DNA from: an uncultured Selenomonadaceae bacterium
Lineage (GTDB): Bacteria; Bacillota; Negativicutes; Selenomonadales; Selenomonadaceae
Reading direction: 5' to 3'
Assembly (NCBI GenBank): GCA_905234395.1
Contig: CAJOHG010000037.1
Span: 1 to 36,356 of the forward strand
DNA length: 36,356 bases
Below, in pieces: positions 9,201 through 15,696 of the stretch. A program made the position numbers and the translations under genes. Below the pieces are notes generated by a model, which was not told the origin of the DNA, made no database searches, and worked only from the letters and a program-made list of their open reading frames with translations. Positions within the stretch are counted from its first letter, which is position 1. Each line of letters begins with the position of its first letter.

Positions 9201-9311
9201 GTCGCGATTGTCGATTGCCTTTTGCGCGATGTCGTGTTCCGCCCAAAAATTTTCGACTTCCTTCTCGCGACTCGCGAAATTCAAATTGGTATCAACCTTG
9301 CGATATAACAA
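6198..9311 (-). CDS. ileS: Isoleucyl-tRNA synthetase, type 2 (IleS2-like)
   Basis: 1037 residues; charges tRNA-Ile in the cytoplasm. The class I HIGH motif is in ANGQPHIGHVLTRVIKD (residues about 52-68) and KMSKS in DGQKMSKSKGNAV. The editing domain has TTTPWTLPSNL. A Cys pattern VPYCPRCGTPLSSHE and the long C-terminal DUF5915-like region (residues about 860-1037) mark the eukaryote-like type 2 form, the class to which mupirocin-resistant enzymes belong. The start is TTG at 9311 with AGGAGG 8 bases upstream; the protein begins MLYRKVDTNLNF. The leader is only about 25 bases and holds no T-box, unlike many Firmicute ileS genes. The 3' end is followed by two further copies of its own last codons. 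Confidence 0.96.
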   Translation of the reverse strand: MLYRKVDTNLNFASREKEVENFWAEHDIAQKAIDNRDGCENYTFYDGPPTANGQPHIGHVLTRVIKDLFPRYHSMKGQKVLRKAGWDTHGLPVELEVEKLIGINGKEQIEAYGIEPFIKKCRESVWKYKTMWEEFSGVVGFWADMEHPYITYENYYIESEWWALKQIWDKGLLYKGHKVVPYCPRCGTPLSSHEVALGYKDVKERSAVVKFKVADEDAYFLAWTTTPWTLPSNLCLCVNAKVDYVKVEVDGTIYILAEALVDKNFGDVEKKILAKFKGAELEYKKYEPLYPFADEIVKRSGKAAHYVTCDDYVTTEDGTGIVHCAPAFGEDDNRVCRKYDIPFVQFVDSKGNMTSETKWAGIFVKDADPLILRDLKESGKLFKAPPFEHSYPHCWRCDTPLIYYARESWFIKMTAVRENMLKNNAKVNWIPPTIGKGRFGDWLEHVQDWGISRNRYWGTPLNIWECKCGHQHSIGSIEELKSLSTNCPDDIELHRPYIDKVTFKCPKCGDEMHRVPEVIDCWFDSGAMPFAQWHYPFENKEFFHEHFPADFISEAVDQTRGWFYSLMAISTLIFDDTPFKNCIVLGLVLDKDGQKMSKSKGNAVAPMETLHKHGADAIRWYFYENSAPWLPNRFHDDAVVEGQRKFLGTLWNTYAFFVLYANIDDFDATKYALDYEKLSVMDKWLLSRLNTMIKTVDDALANYKVPESARALQDFVDELSNWYVRRSRARFWAKGMEQDKINAYMTLYTALVTLAKATAPMVPFITENIYRNLVCSIDTSAPESVHLCDYPVADEKFIDAELERNMDEVLKIVVLGRSARNAANIKNRQPVAEMFVKAQTLPEFFVDIIADELNVKRVEFRDDMGEFIRYNFKPNFRVLGKKVGKRMGEVKNSLANLDGQSAKLELDKTGELKLGDLTLTAEDIEITITQSDGFNCQSDGDVSIALSTTLTSELIEEGFVREIISKVQVMRRESDFEVTDRIKIFASGNDKLAKIITDNILEIMSVTLANEIVFTTNDNAKIWDINGEKISLAVERI

Positions 9312-9343
9312 AATAATTTCCTCCTCGTTAAGTCAATGCGGCA

Positions 9344-9372
9344 ATTCTAATTCATTTGCGCGGTTTTATCAA
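9344..9372 (-). promoter_or_regulatory. Sigma-A type promoter of ileS
   Basis: On the minus strand: TTGATA, 17 bases, TAGAAT. The start of transcription would fall near 9337, about 25 bases before the TTG start codon. This is one of the best promoter matches in the window. Confidence 0.75.
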
Positions 9373-9392
9373 GACACATTGCTTTTCAAACC

Positions 9393-9415
9393 AAAAACGC
9401 CTTCCGAAGAAGGCG
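9393..9415 (-). terminator. Terminator of the long glycan/housekeeping run
   Basis: A perfect 7-bp stem CGCCTTC/GAAGGCG with a TTCG loop, followed on the minus strand by five T. It lies 22 bases past the stop of the small ORF at 9437 and just before the ileS promoter. Confidence 0.9.
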
Positions 9416-9436
9416 ACGCTTGCGAATCAAATCATG

Positions 9437-9778
9437 TTATATTTCAAGAGCCAAATCGTCTCGGCTTTTCGTATAAGCCATCGGTTTGAACTGCACGAAG
9501 TCTTTCAACGGCTCGTAACCGTTCGCGATAAGCACTTCCCGAATCTGCGCGTAATTCTCTTTGTCGGCAACCACGATATAATACGCGTCGCTTTTGAAAG
9601 CATAATCCTTGAAGTCCTTCACGTCGAAGTCGGGAACAGGTTCCTCGCCAATTTCATGGTGAACATAAGCCGCAATGTTCACGCCGCCCAAAGACAAGTC
9701 GTAGCAGGCAATTTGCAACTCGGAAGGATTTTTCCCGAACAGCAAAACCTCGCGCCCGTCAAGAACTTTATGCAACAT
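9437..9778 (-). CDS. Small glycan-enzyme-like domain, overlapping the FkbH gene; possible +/- fusion
   Basis: 113 residues with a Rossmann-like pattern: REVLLFGKNP, then YDLSLGGVNIAAYVHHEI, then DAYYIVVADKENYAQIREVLIANGYEPLKDFVQF. This LL-FG...YIVV...LI-NGY..-KDF layout resembles the nucleotide-binding half of sugar-modifying proteins and, more loosely, the N-terminus of the DUF1919 protein in this window. No family assignment is firm. The ATG at 9778 overlaps the FkbH stop by 11 bases and has no SD, so separate translation would be weak. Loss of one base from the poly-C tract upstream would place it in frame with FkbH (SPPPHIKPCMLHK...), giving a protein of about 700 residues. It may therefore be the C-terminal domain of its neighbour. 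Confidence 0.65.
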   Translation of the reverse strand: MLHKVLDGREVLLFGKNPSELQIACYDLSLGGVNIAAYVHHEIGEEPVPDFDVKDFKDYAFKSDAYYIVVADKENYAQIREVLIANGYEPLKDFVQFKPMAYTKSRDDLALEI

Positions 9779-11537
9779 GCAAGGTTTGATGTGGGGGGGG
9801 GGGTGATTTTATCATGGCGTCGGCGACTTTCGTGAACAGTTTGAACGCGGGACGCGCCTTTAAATGGAAAAGATAATTCGTAACGTTTTTGCGCGAGCGG
9901 ACGATTTTGTTCATGTCGACGAGAGAAAATTTATCGCCGTGAGTTTCACAGACACGCTTGATGACTTTGTTCAACGCAATGATTTGATCTCTGACCTCCG
10001 GGCAACTCGGATTTATGTTGCGGAAAAAATCAATCTCCGGCGAGTTTATCAAAATGATTTTGGTTTTAGTCGGAACTTTCGAGGCGATCCACAAAAGATT
10101 CTCTTCAAACCTTTCTGGCGTTATGTAATGTCCCTCGTCAAAATGCTCCTTCAACCACGCGCGTTGTTGAGTACGTTTGGCAGGCTCTTCTTCCGAAATG
10201 TTTATGATACGAGTGTGTTCGTATTTTCTCTCCGTGCCCAAAACAACCCGCAGATTCGGATTTTGCTTGTGCGTATGGATTTTGTAAACCATGTCGTCAT
10301 GAAAAGAGAGAATCACATAATCCCACCGCTCGTCAAAAATTTCCGACTTGAAGACGTTGTAGCGCGTGTAGTTATAGAAATGTTGGCGGCAAAAATTTTT
10401 CTCGTCGTCAGTCATGTCATATTGCGATCTGATGTATTCCGTGCCTACGTTGACGGCGCGACCGCGTTGCCCGTCCGCAGTGGTAGAGACGTTGCACTCG
10501 TAAAGAAAATAATTGTTGGGTAAGGCAAGATAAGCAATCGAATGATACAAATCACAAGCACCCAAAACAAAAATATTTATTTGAGAATCCTCCGTCAAAA
10601 TGTTTTCGATTGACTCTTCGTCGTGTTCATGAACGTCGCCGCTCAAAATTTTTACGTAATCGATTTGGCGAGTTCTTGAGAGTTCCGACGCCGTGTAACC
10701 TTCGACTTTTATCTTCGGGCAGCCCAGATGCTGATAAACGAATTGTTCAATGCCCATGTTCATGATTCGGCAGGAAAAGACGAAGTGAATCAAATTGCCC
10801 TGATAGAGCGAATAGAATCCGATAAAGCCGTAGTCGCCGAAATTATCCGTCGCGCGAATCATTCGAGTTTCGACGTTGGGATTTTTTAACATTCCCATCA
10901 ATTCTTCGGACGTCATTCGATTTTTGGTGAAGTTGAGCTGATTGGTACGCTCCGACAATTCGCACAGCCTTTCAAACAAATCGCTGTTGTCAACGGGCAC
11001 GAATTCCAGTTGAATGTTGCTGTTGCGCAAGAATTCTTCATTGGACGCGAAAGATTTTTTCTCCTGCTGCTTACGTTCAAGTTGCTTATACTGATTCAAG
11101 CGCGAACAATCCGAATCAGAATCAACGGCAATTTGAATCGAGTCGAAGAAAGGTTCGCAGTCGCTTTGATTGAGAACGGTTATTTCGGGATTGTAGAACA
11201 AGACTTCTTGCAAATTTGAAGGCTCGTCGTCAATGAAAACGGTGTTTGCGGCGCGCAGATGCATTTCGTCCAAAATGGCTTGCACCGTTTGACCTTTGGG
11301 CGCGAAACTGATTTTCGGGAAGACAAAATAATCCCAAAGTTCCATTCGCGACAAAACCTCTTTGGCGTCGTCGAAATTGTTTTTGGAGCAAATGGAATTC
11401 ACTATGCCCGCCGAAGTCAAAGTTTTAATCAGCTCTGCGCGTCCGGGCAATAAAACAGGTTCGTCGCCTTCCGCCAATGTTCCGCGCCACAAAGTGTTGT
11501 CCAAATCCCAAATGACGAGTTTAACTTTGATAGCCAA
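9768..11537 (-). CDS. FkbH-like HAD-IIIC protein with C-terminal SGNH-like region
   Basis: 589 residues. The N-terminus has the HAD motif WDLDNTLWRG (residues about 10-19), CSKNNFDDAKEVL, KISFAPKGQTVQAIL and FIDDEPSNLQEV, all diagnostic of the FkbH/HAD-IIIC family, followed by a GNAT-like part (ERTNQLNFTKNRMTSEEL). FkbH proteins load glyceryl or related acyl groups in polyketide and glycan pathways. Residues about 320-570 look like an SGNH-hydrolase-type domain (FVLGACDLYHSIAYL ... LINSPEIDFF). The start is TTG at 11537 with AGGAGG 9 bases before it. The end is abnormal: the tail PPPPHQTLHVA is read through an 11-base C tract, so the stop depends on tract length. A role in decorating a surface glycan or flagellin is inference. 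Confidence 0.85.
   Translation of the reverse strand: MAIKVKLVIWDLDNTLWRGTLAEGDEPVLLPGRAELIKTLTSAGIVNSICSKNNFDDAKEVLSRMELWDYFVFPKISFAPKGQTVQAILDEMHLRAANTVFIDDEPSNLQEVLFYNPEITVLNQSDCEPFFDSIQIAVDSDSDCSRLNQYKQLERKQQEKKSFASNEEFLRNSNIQLEFVPVDNSDLFERLCELSERTNQLNFTKNRMTSEELMGMLKNPNVETRMIRATDNFGDYGFIGFYSLYQGNLIHFVFSCRIMNMGIEQFVYQHLGCPKIKVEGYTASELSRTRQIDYVKILSGDVHEHDEESIENILTEDSQINIFVLGACDLYHSIAYLALPNNYFLYECNVSTTADGQRGRAVNVGTEYIRSQYDMTDDEKNFCRQHFYNYTRYNVFKSEIFDERWDYVILSFHDDMVYKIHTHKQNPNLRVVLGTERKYEHTRIINISEEEPAKRTQQRAWLKEHFDEGHYITPERFEENLLWIASKVPTKTKIILINSPEIDFFRNINPSCPEVRDQIIALNKVIKRVCETHGDKFSLVDMNKIVRSRKNVTNYLFHLKARPAFKLFTKVADAMIKSPPPPHQTLHVA
9793..9803. repeat. Poly-G/C tract of 11 bases near the FkbH 3' end
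   Basis: Eleven consecutive G on the plus strand (C on the coding strand), inside the last codons of the FkbH gene and just ahead of the overlapping small ORF. No other homopolymer of this kind was seen in the window. Confidence 0.95.
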
Positions 11538-11570
11538 TAGATCTTACCTCCTGTCAATCTAAAGAATCGG

Positions 11571-12605
11571 TTACGTTGTCTCGAAGTCGAACAGAGTCGG
11601 CGAATTGTCAGCTTTTGGATAAGCAACGCCCATGTGACGATAGCCCGCCTCCGTGACGACACGACCTCGCGGTGTGCGCATGATGAATCCCAACTGCAAA
11701 AGATACGGCTCGTAAATGTCCTCGATAGTTTCACGAGTCTCGCTGATGGAAGCGGCAATAGTTTCCAATCCGACCGGGCCACCGCGAAATTTTTTTATCA
11801 TGGCGTCCAACATGCGGCGATCGGTGTGGTCAAGTCCTGCGGCGTCGACTTCCAATGCAATTAAAGCTCTGTCGGCAATGTCGTCGGTTATCGTGGCGGA
11901 ACCTTCAACTTGCGCGAAGTCGCGGACACGTTTGAGCAGACGATTTGCAATGCGCGGCGTCCCTCGCGAACGTCCGGCTATTTCCGTGGCACCGCCCGGT
12001 TCAATCGGAATTTTTAAAATCTGCGCGGCACGAGTGATGATTTCAACAAGAGCGTCCGTCGAATAATATTCAAGACGACTGATGACACCGAATCTGTCTC
12101 TAAGCGGCGGACTCAACGCACCGGCTTTGGTCGTCGCACCAATCAGCGTAAACGGCGCAATGTCAACGCGAATGCTCCTTGCACGCGGTCCTTTGCCGAT
12201 GATGATGTCGAGCGCGAAGTCTTCCATTGCCGAATACAAAATTTCTTCAACTTGTCGGCTCAAGCGATGAATCTCGTCGATAAACAGAACGTCGCGTTCC
12301 TGCAAATTGGTCAATATCGCCGCAAGGTCTCCTGTACGTTCGATTGCCGGCCCGGACGTTTGTCGGAAGTTTACGCCCAATTCGTTGGCGATGATTCCCG
12401 CGAGTGTCGTCTTGCCAAGTCCCGGCGGTCCGTAAAGTAAAACGTGGTCGAGTGCCTCGCGCCGATTGAGTGCCGCCTTCACGAACACAGATAAATTTTG
12501 CTTAGCCTTTTCCTGCCCGATGTACTCGTTCAATCTGCGCGGACGCAAACTGTATTGCCAATCGTCGGAGCTCTGTTCAATCGTCGCGATTATTCGTTCG
12601 TCCAA
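11571..12605 (-). CDS. ruvB: Holliday junction branch-migration DNA helicase RuvB
   Basis: 344 residues, usual for RuvB, the hexameric AAA+ motor of RuvAB. It has [16 protein letters not shown], Walker [12 protein letters not shown], Walker [35 protein letters not shown] and the C-terminal winged helix with [13 protein letters not shown]. The start is TTG at 12605, giving [11 protein letters not shown] as in relatives. This codon and the next five lie inside a copy of the fmt 3' end (12590-12631), which also carries the only nearby SD-like bases (GGTGA). ruvA and ruvC are not adjacent, unlike the common ruvCAB arrangement. The FkbH gene follows after 33 bases. Confidence 0.97.
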   Translation of the reverse strand: MDERIIATIEQSSDDWQYSLRPRRLNEYIGQEKAKQNLSVFVKAALNRREALDHVLLYGPPGLGKTTLAGIIANELGVNFRQTSGPAIERTGDLAAILTNLQERDVLFIDEIHRLSRQVEEILYSAMEDFALDIIIGKGPRARSIRVDIAPFTLIGATTKAGALSPPLRDRFGVISRLEYYSTDALVEIITRAAQILKIPIEPGGATEIAGRSRGTPRIANRLLKRVRDFAQVEGSATITDDIADRALIALEVDAAGLDHTDRRMLDAMIKKFRGGPVGLETIAASISETRETIEDIYEPYLLQLGFIMRTPRGRVVTEAGYRHMGVAYPKADNSPTLFDFETT

Positions 12606-12752
12606 AAATTTTCACCAACTTTGTGCCCGCGGCAACGTGACGTTGCATCCTGTTGACGCGTTTAACGTTATGGAGATTCAAACGTTGTCGCCGCGCATGG
12701 GCAGAAAATTTTATTCGTTCGTCCAAAAGCCGTCACCAACTTTGTGCCCGCG
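12590..12752. repeat. Two copies of the fmt 3' end flanking a palindromic spacer
   Basis: Bases 12711-12752 (the real fmt end) recur at 12590-12631, 121 bases away. The minus strand reads RGHKVGDGFWTNE-stop in the gene and [17 protein letters not shown] in the copy. The only differences are in the DG/EN codons. The spacer (about 79 bases) ends at the copy with GATGCAACGTCACGTTGC; the palindrome is at 12632-12646. The copy overlaps the ruvB start. Confidence 0.95.
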
Positions 12753-13628
12753 TAAAAATTCGGAGGCGTTGAGTTTTTTGGAACCGGGAGCTTGCAATTC
12801 GAGAATCTCCAACACGCCGTCACCCGTCCCGACAAAAAGTTTCTGTCCGATGATTTTGACTTCGCCGGGCGTCAACGAAAAATTTTCCGCCGCAAGTCGT
12901 GTCCGCCAAATTTTGAATTTGCCTGCCCGTGCGCCGCCGTAAAGTCCGCGAACGAGATTGTGGATTTCTCGCGCAGGTCGTGTCCAATCGATTAGTCCCG
13001 TGTCTTTCTTCAACATTGGCGCATATGTCGACAGAGAATCATTTTGTTTGACGGGAATGAGTTCGCCGCGTCGAAGCAAGTACAGCGTCTTTAGCAACAA
13101 ATCTGCGCCGACTGTCATAAGCCGTTCGCGCAATTCGGGCAAAATCATTTCGTCGGGAATTTTTACTTCGCTCGCCAATAAAATATCGCCCGTATCAAGT
13201 CCCGCGTTCATTTGCATTGTAGTTATTCCCGTGACCGTCTCGCCGTTGATGATCGACCACTCAATAGGAGCCGCGCCGCGATATTTCGGCAGGAGTGACG
13301 CGTGGACGTTGATGCAACCGAATTTCGGCACGTCCAGCAAAGTTTGCGGAAGAATCTGTCCGAAGGCGACCACGACGATTAAATCCGGCTCAAGCTCGGC
13401 GATTTGTGCAACGACTTCGGGCGCACGAACTTTCAACGGCTGAATCACGCGCAGATTGTTTTCTTCGGCAAAAATTTTTACGGGCGGCGATTGAAGTTTG
13501 TGCCCGCGACCGCGCGGCTTATCGGGCTGTGTGACAATGCAAAGAACGTTTGCATTGTCAATCAACGCGGCGAGACTCGGAACGGCAAATTCGGGCGTGC
13601 CCATGAAAATAACTTTTAATTTGTCCAT
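12711..13628 (-). CDS. fmt: Methionyl-tRNA formyltransferase
   Basis: 305 residues, normal for Fmt, which formylates initiator Met-tRNA. It starts MDKLKVIFMGTPEFAVPSL and has the folate-site segment INVHASLLPKYRGAAPIEWSI (residues about 104-124), including the catalytic N-H pair, and the later NAGLDTGDIL with the catalytic Asp. The C-terminal OB-like domain ends GHKVGDGFWTNE. The ATG at 13628 has AAGGAG 5 bases upstream. It is preceded closely by the small secreted protein gene. Usually def or priA is nearby; neither is seen here. Confidence 0.97.
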   Translation of the reverse strand: MDKLKVIFMGTPEFAVPSLAALIDNANVLCIVTQPDKPRGRGHKLQSPPVKIFAEENNLRVIQPLKVRAPEVVAQIAELEPDLIVVVAFGQILPQTLLDVPKFGCINVHASLLPKYRGAAPIEWSIINGETVTGITTMQMNAGLDTGDILLASEVKIPDEMILPELRERLMTVGADLLLKTLYLLRRGELIPVKQNDSLSTYAPMLKKDTGLIDWTRPAREIHNLVRGLYGGARAGKFKIWRTRLAAENFSLTPGEVKIIGQKLFVGTGDGVLEILELQAPGSKKLNASEFLRGHKVGDGFWTNE

Positions 13629-13637
13629 GTGATCTCC

Positions 13638-13856
13638 TTACGGGTTGCAACGTTTGCAGGGAACGTAACCGGCGGTGACTGCCTCGTCGCGCGTGTTGAA
13701 TGTGACTTTGTTGGCGGGATTCATCTTGCCGACCGCCGCACAGTCCGCGTAGTGAAATTTTTTGGAATTGGCGTTGCCGATATAATTTGACGCGAGAACG
13801 TTCGCAAAAGCCGTCGTCAACGTGATAATCGTGATGAGCGCGAAAATTTTTTTCAT
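13638..13856 (-). CDS. Small exported Ada-metal-binding-like Cys protein
   Basis: 72 residues. A signal peptide (MKKIFALITIITLTTAFANVLA) is followed by SNYIGNANSKKFHYADCAAV and a tail DEAVTAGYVPCKRCNP. The three Cys in the pattern H-x3-C ... PCxxC are those of the short Ada-like zinc modules seen behind secreted nucleases and alone as small exported proteins. The role is not known; binding of metal or DNA fragments outside the cytoplasm is possible. AAGGAG lies 9 bases before the ATG at 13856. Its start region (SD and first codons) resembles a second copy near 13984, left over from the duplication around it. Confidence 0.8.
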   Translation of the reverse strand: MKKIFALITIITLTTAFANVLASNYIGNANSKKFHYADCAAVGKMNPANKVTFNTRDEAVTAGYVPCKRCNP

Positions 13857-13984
13857 GACAATCGCTCCTTAGTGATGGCGAATGACTTCAAAGCAACGTG
13901 ACGTTGCATCAGGTTGACGCGAAAAAATTTTTTTGGTGACCGAAAAATATTCGCCGCGCTTGAAGTCGCGAAAAATTTTTTCAT
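13853..13984 (-). CDS. Short ORF made of repeat sequence, 43 residues (doubtful)
   Basis: An ATG at 13984 follows the strong SD GAGGAGGAGG and opens a 43-codon frame beginning MKKFFATSSAANIF and ending at 13853, overlapping the next ATG by four bases. The first codons match the next gene's start (MKKIFA). The rest is read through the palindromic spacer and the copied end of the upstream gene. It is probably a by-product of the insertion and not a selected protein, though it may be translated and couple ribosomes to the next gene. Confidence 0.3.
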   Translation of the reverse strand: MKKFFATSSAANIFRSPKKFFRVNLMQRHVALKSFAITKERLS

Positions 13985-14023
13985 GACGCCGCCTCCTCCT
14001 CAATGGTGACGAATGACTTCAAA
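13869..14023. repeat. Two copies of the MEMO1/AMMECR1 gene end flanking a palindromic spacer
   Basis: Bases 14000-14023 recur at 13869-13892 with four mismatches in 24. Both read FEVIRHH-stop on the minus strand; all four changes are silent (CGT/CGC, CAC/CAT, CAT/CAC, TGA/TAA). The SD and ATG-AAAAAA region after the stop is also roughly doubled. The palindrome GCAACGTGACGTTGC is at 13893-13907. Confidence 0.9.
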
Positions 14024-15394
14024 TCTCCACAGCGCAACTTTTTCCTCCGCGCGAATGCCGGCTTTTCTTTTGGCGATTGCAATTTGTTCGGCGACCGTGT
14101 CGACGCCTTCCAAATCGGGCAACAATAAGCCGCGACGACCGCCGTTTTCGACAATGACGCCGTAACGTTTAACATCCAAGTCTTTCACGTCAAAAATTCT
14201 TTCGGGCTCTCCGAGAACGTCAACGCTGTATTCAATGTCGTCGAGTTCGTCAACGGTCACGGGCGAAAATCGCGGGTCACGTGAACAAGCCGATATAGCG
14301 TTGTACAAAATTTCTTCGGCAAGAGAATTTTGCGTCGCCATAATCGTTCCAATGCATCCGCGCAAATTTCCGTCCTTGTGCAAACTCACGAAGGCTCCTG
14401 CGCGGCGATTGAGCAATTCATCGGGCAAATCGTTCGGCAAAGTTGCGGGCTGATGAGTCTTAACAAAATGTTCCAGACTGTATCGCGCGAGCTTGACAAA
14501 ATCGTCTTCGGAAGCCTTGCGCTTGATTGATTCGCAGTGTTTGAATTTGGCAAGCTGTTCATCAAAATTCCGCGACGAATTTTCTGCACCGACTGCAAAA
14601 TTGACAATGCCGTATCCGACGCCGAAGGTGCCTTCGTAAGAAAGACGTTGAGCAATGACGTTGAGCCGGTCAAGCGCGCCCGACATAATCCAGAAACTCC
14701 GCAAGCCGCATTCCGCCGCACGATTGCAAATTTTTTCGTCCATCGTCAAGAGCTTGAGAAAATCCGCGCCGCTTAAATTTTCCATGACTTGCGAATCAAA
14801 AACCGGGCCTTCTTTGATGAAACCGTATGGTCCGTCCGATTTGAGCTTGTGCGACAGATCGCCGCTCGCCACGAAAAAAATTCTCCGTCCGAGTTCGTCA
14901 GACGCACGCGCGATTAATTGCCCGAACTTGTAATGAATCGCCGCCGATAAGCCCGACAGTCCGATTCGCAAAAATTTCACGCGGTCGAAGTCCAAACCTG
15001 CCAACTGCAAAAATCGTAGCGGAATCATCGTGCCGTGGTCGAGTGATGAATTTCTTTCTCCCAATGTGCCCGCAGGTACTCCCGCGCTTGATGCAACGTC
15101 CGAAATTTTTTTGGCAAGGTCAACGTCGTAATTCACAGTCAAAGCCACTTGAGGTGCTCGGAATTGCGCCATGTTGCCCGAAGCTTGTTCGCCCGGCGAA
15201 ATGTGAAAATAGTCCGCGTACATCACAGAATGCGGGCTTGTGATTATGACCGTGTCGGGATTGAGTTCGACGACGCGCCGCGCGATTGTCTCGTAAGCTT
15301 TTGTCGTTGCGGAAATTTTTTGCTCCTCGCCGTGCCCGACTTCCGGCAAAATTATCGGCGGGTGCGGTACGACTGCTGCTCCCAATATGCTCAT
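14000..15394 (-). CDS. AmmeMemoRadiSam system protein: MEMO1-like and AMMECR1 domains fused
   Basis: 464 residues. Residues about 1-265 form a MEMO1-like (extradiol-dioxygenase fold) domain with VVPHPPIILPEVG, SSLDHGTMIPLRF and FFVASGDLSHKL, whose His residues are the metal-type ligands. Residues about 285-464 are an AMMECR1 domain with LRGCIGTI, ACSRDPRFSPVT and the C-terminal ALWRFEVIRHH. In bacteria these two occur with a radical SAM partner of unknown reaction; that partner is not in this window. The ATG at 15394 has AAGGAGGA 6 bases ahead; the SD overlaps the stop of the preceding 88-residue gene. The gene end is duplicated downstream. Confidence 0.92.
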   Translation of the reverse strand: MSILGAAVVPHPPIILPEVGHGEEQKISATTKAYETIARRVVELNPDTVIITSPHSVMYADYFHISPGEQASGNMAQFRAPQVALTVNYDVDLAKKISDVASSAGVPAGTLGERNSSLDHGTMIPLRFLQLAGLDFDRVKFLRIGLSGLSAAIHYKFGQLIARASDELGRRIFFVASGDLSHKLKSDGPYGFIKEGPVFDSQVMENLSGADFLKLLTMDEKICNRAAECGLRSFWIMSGALDRLNVIAQRLSYEGTFGVGYGIVNFAVGAENSSRNFDEQLAKFKHCESIKRKASEDDFVKLARYSLEHFVKTHQPATLPNDLPDELLNRRAGAFVSLHKDGNLRGCIGTIMATQNSLAEEILYNAISACSRDPRFSPVTVDELDDIEYSVDVLGEPERIFDVKDLDVKRYGVIVENGGRRGLLLPDLEGVDTVAEQIAIAKRKAGIRAEEKVALWRFEVIRHH

Positions 15395-15407
15395 TAAAAA
15401 TCCTCCT

Positions 15408-15674
15408 TCAATGCACAATCCTTTTTTTGGGCAAGTTCAGACTCTTGGCAAGCTCCTCGCAAAACGCCTCGAATTCAACTTCATCGTTCGAAAATTCCAT
15501 GGATATACGCCTGACCAATTCTCTAATCATAAAGCCTGCCTCGCGTGCCGTGGCGTTGAGACCTATGGCATTTGTGTTATTTTTCTCGTTCATTGTGATG
15601 CAAAGTCCGACAACGTTATTATTGTGGCAGGATTCGCCAAAAGTTCGAGCAATTTTCTCGTTGATGTTTTTCAC
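15408..15674 (-). CDS. Small protein of unknown function, 88 residues
   Basis: I do not recognise it. It starts at GTG 15674 with AGGAGA 7 bases upstream; the longer open frame to 15851 runs over the neighbouring gene and lacks an SD. The protein begins VKNINEKIARTFGESC (V read as Met) and has a mid-part VVGLCITMNEKNNTNAIGLNATAREAGFMIRELVRRIS, mixed alpha/beta, then a charged helix ending LNLPKKRIVH. No signal peptide or membrane segment. It sits 13 bases ahead of the MEMO1/AMMECR1 gene, so they are surely co-translated. Confidence 0.7.
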   Translation of the reverse strand: MKNINEKIARTFGESCHNNNVVGLCITMNEKNNTNAIGLNATAREAGFMIRELVRRISMEFSNDEVEFEAFCEELAKSLNLPKKRIVH

Positions 15675-15696
15675 GTTGAAATCTCCTGTTAAAGTC

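Noticed and set aside
9864..10523. A 219-codon plus-strand frame across the FkbH gene
   Set aside because: Antisense to a gene with clear HAD motifs; no SD and no recognisable product.
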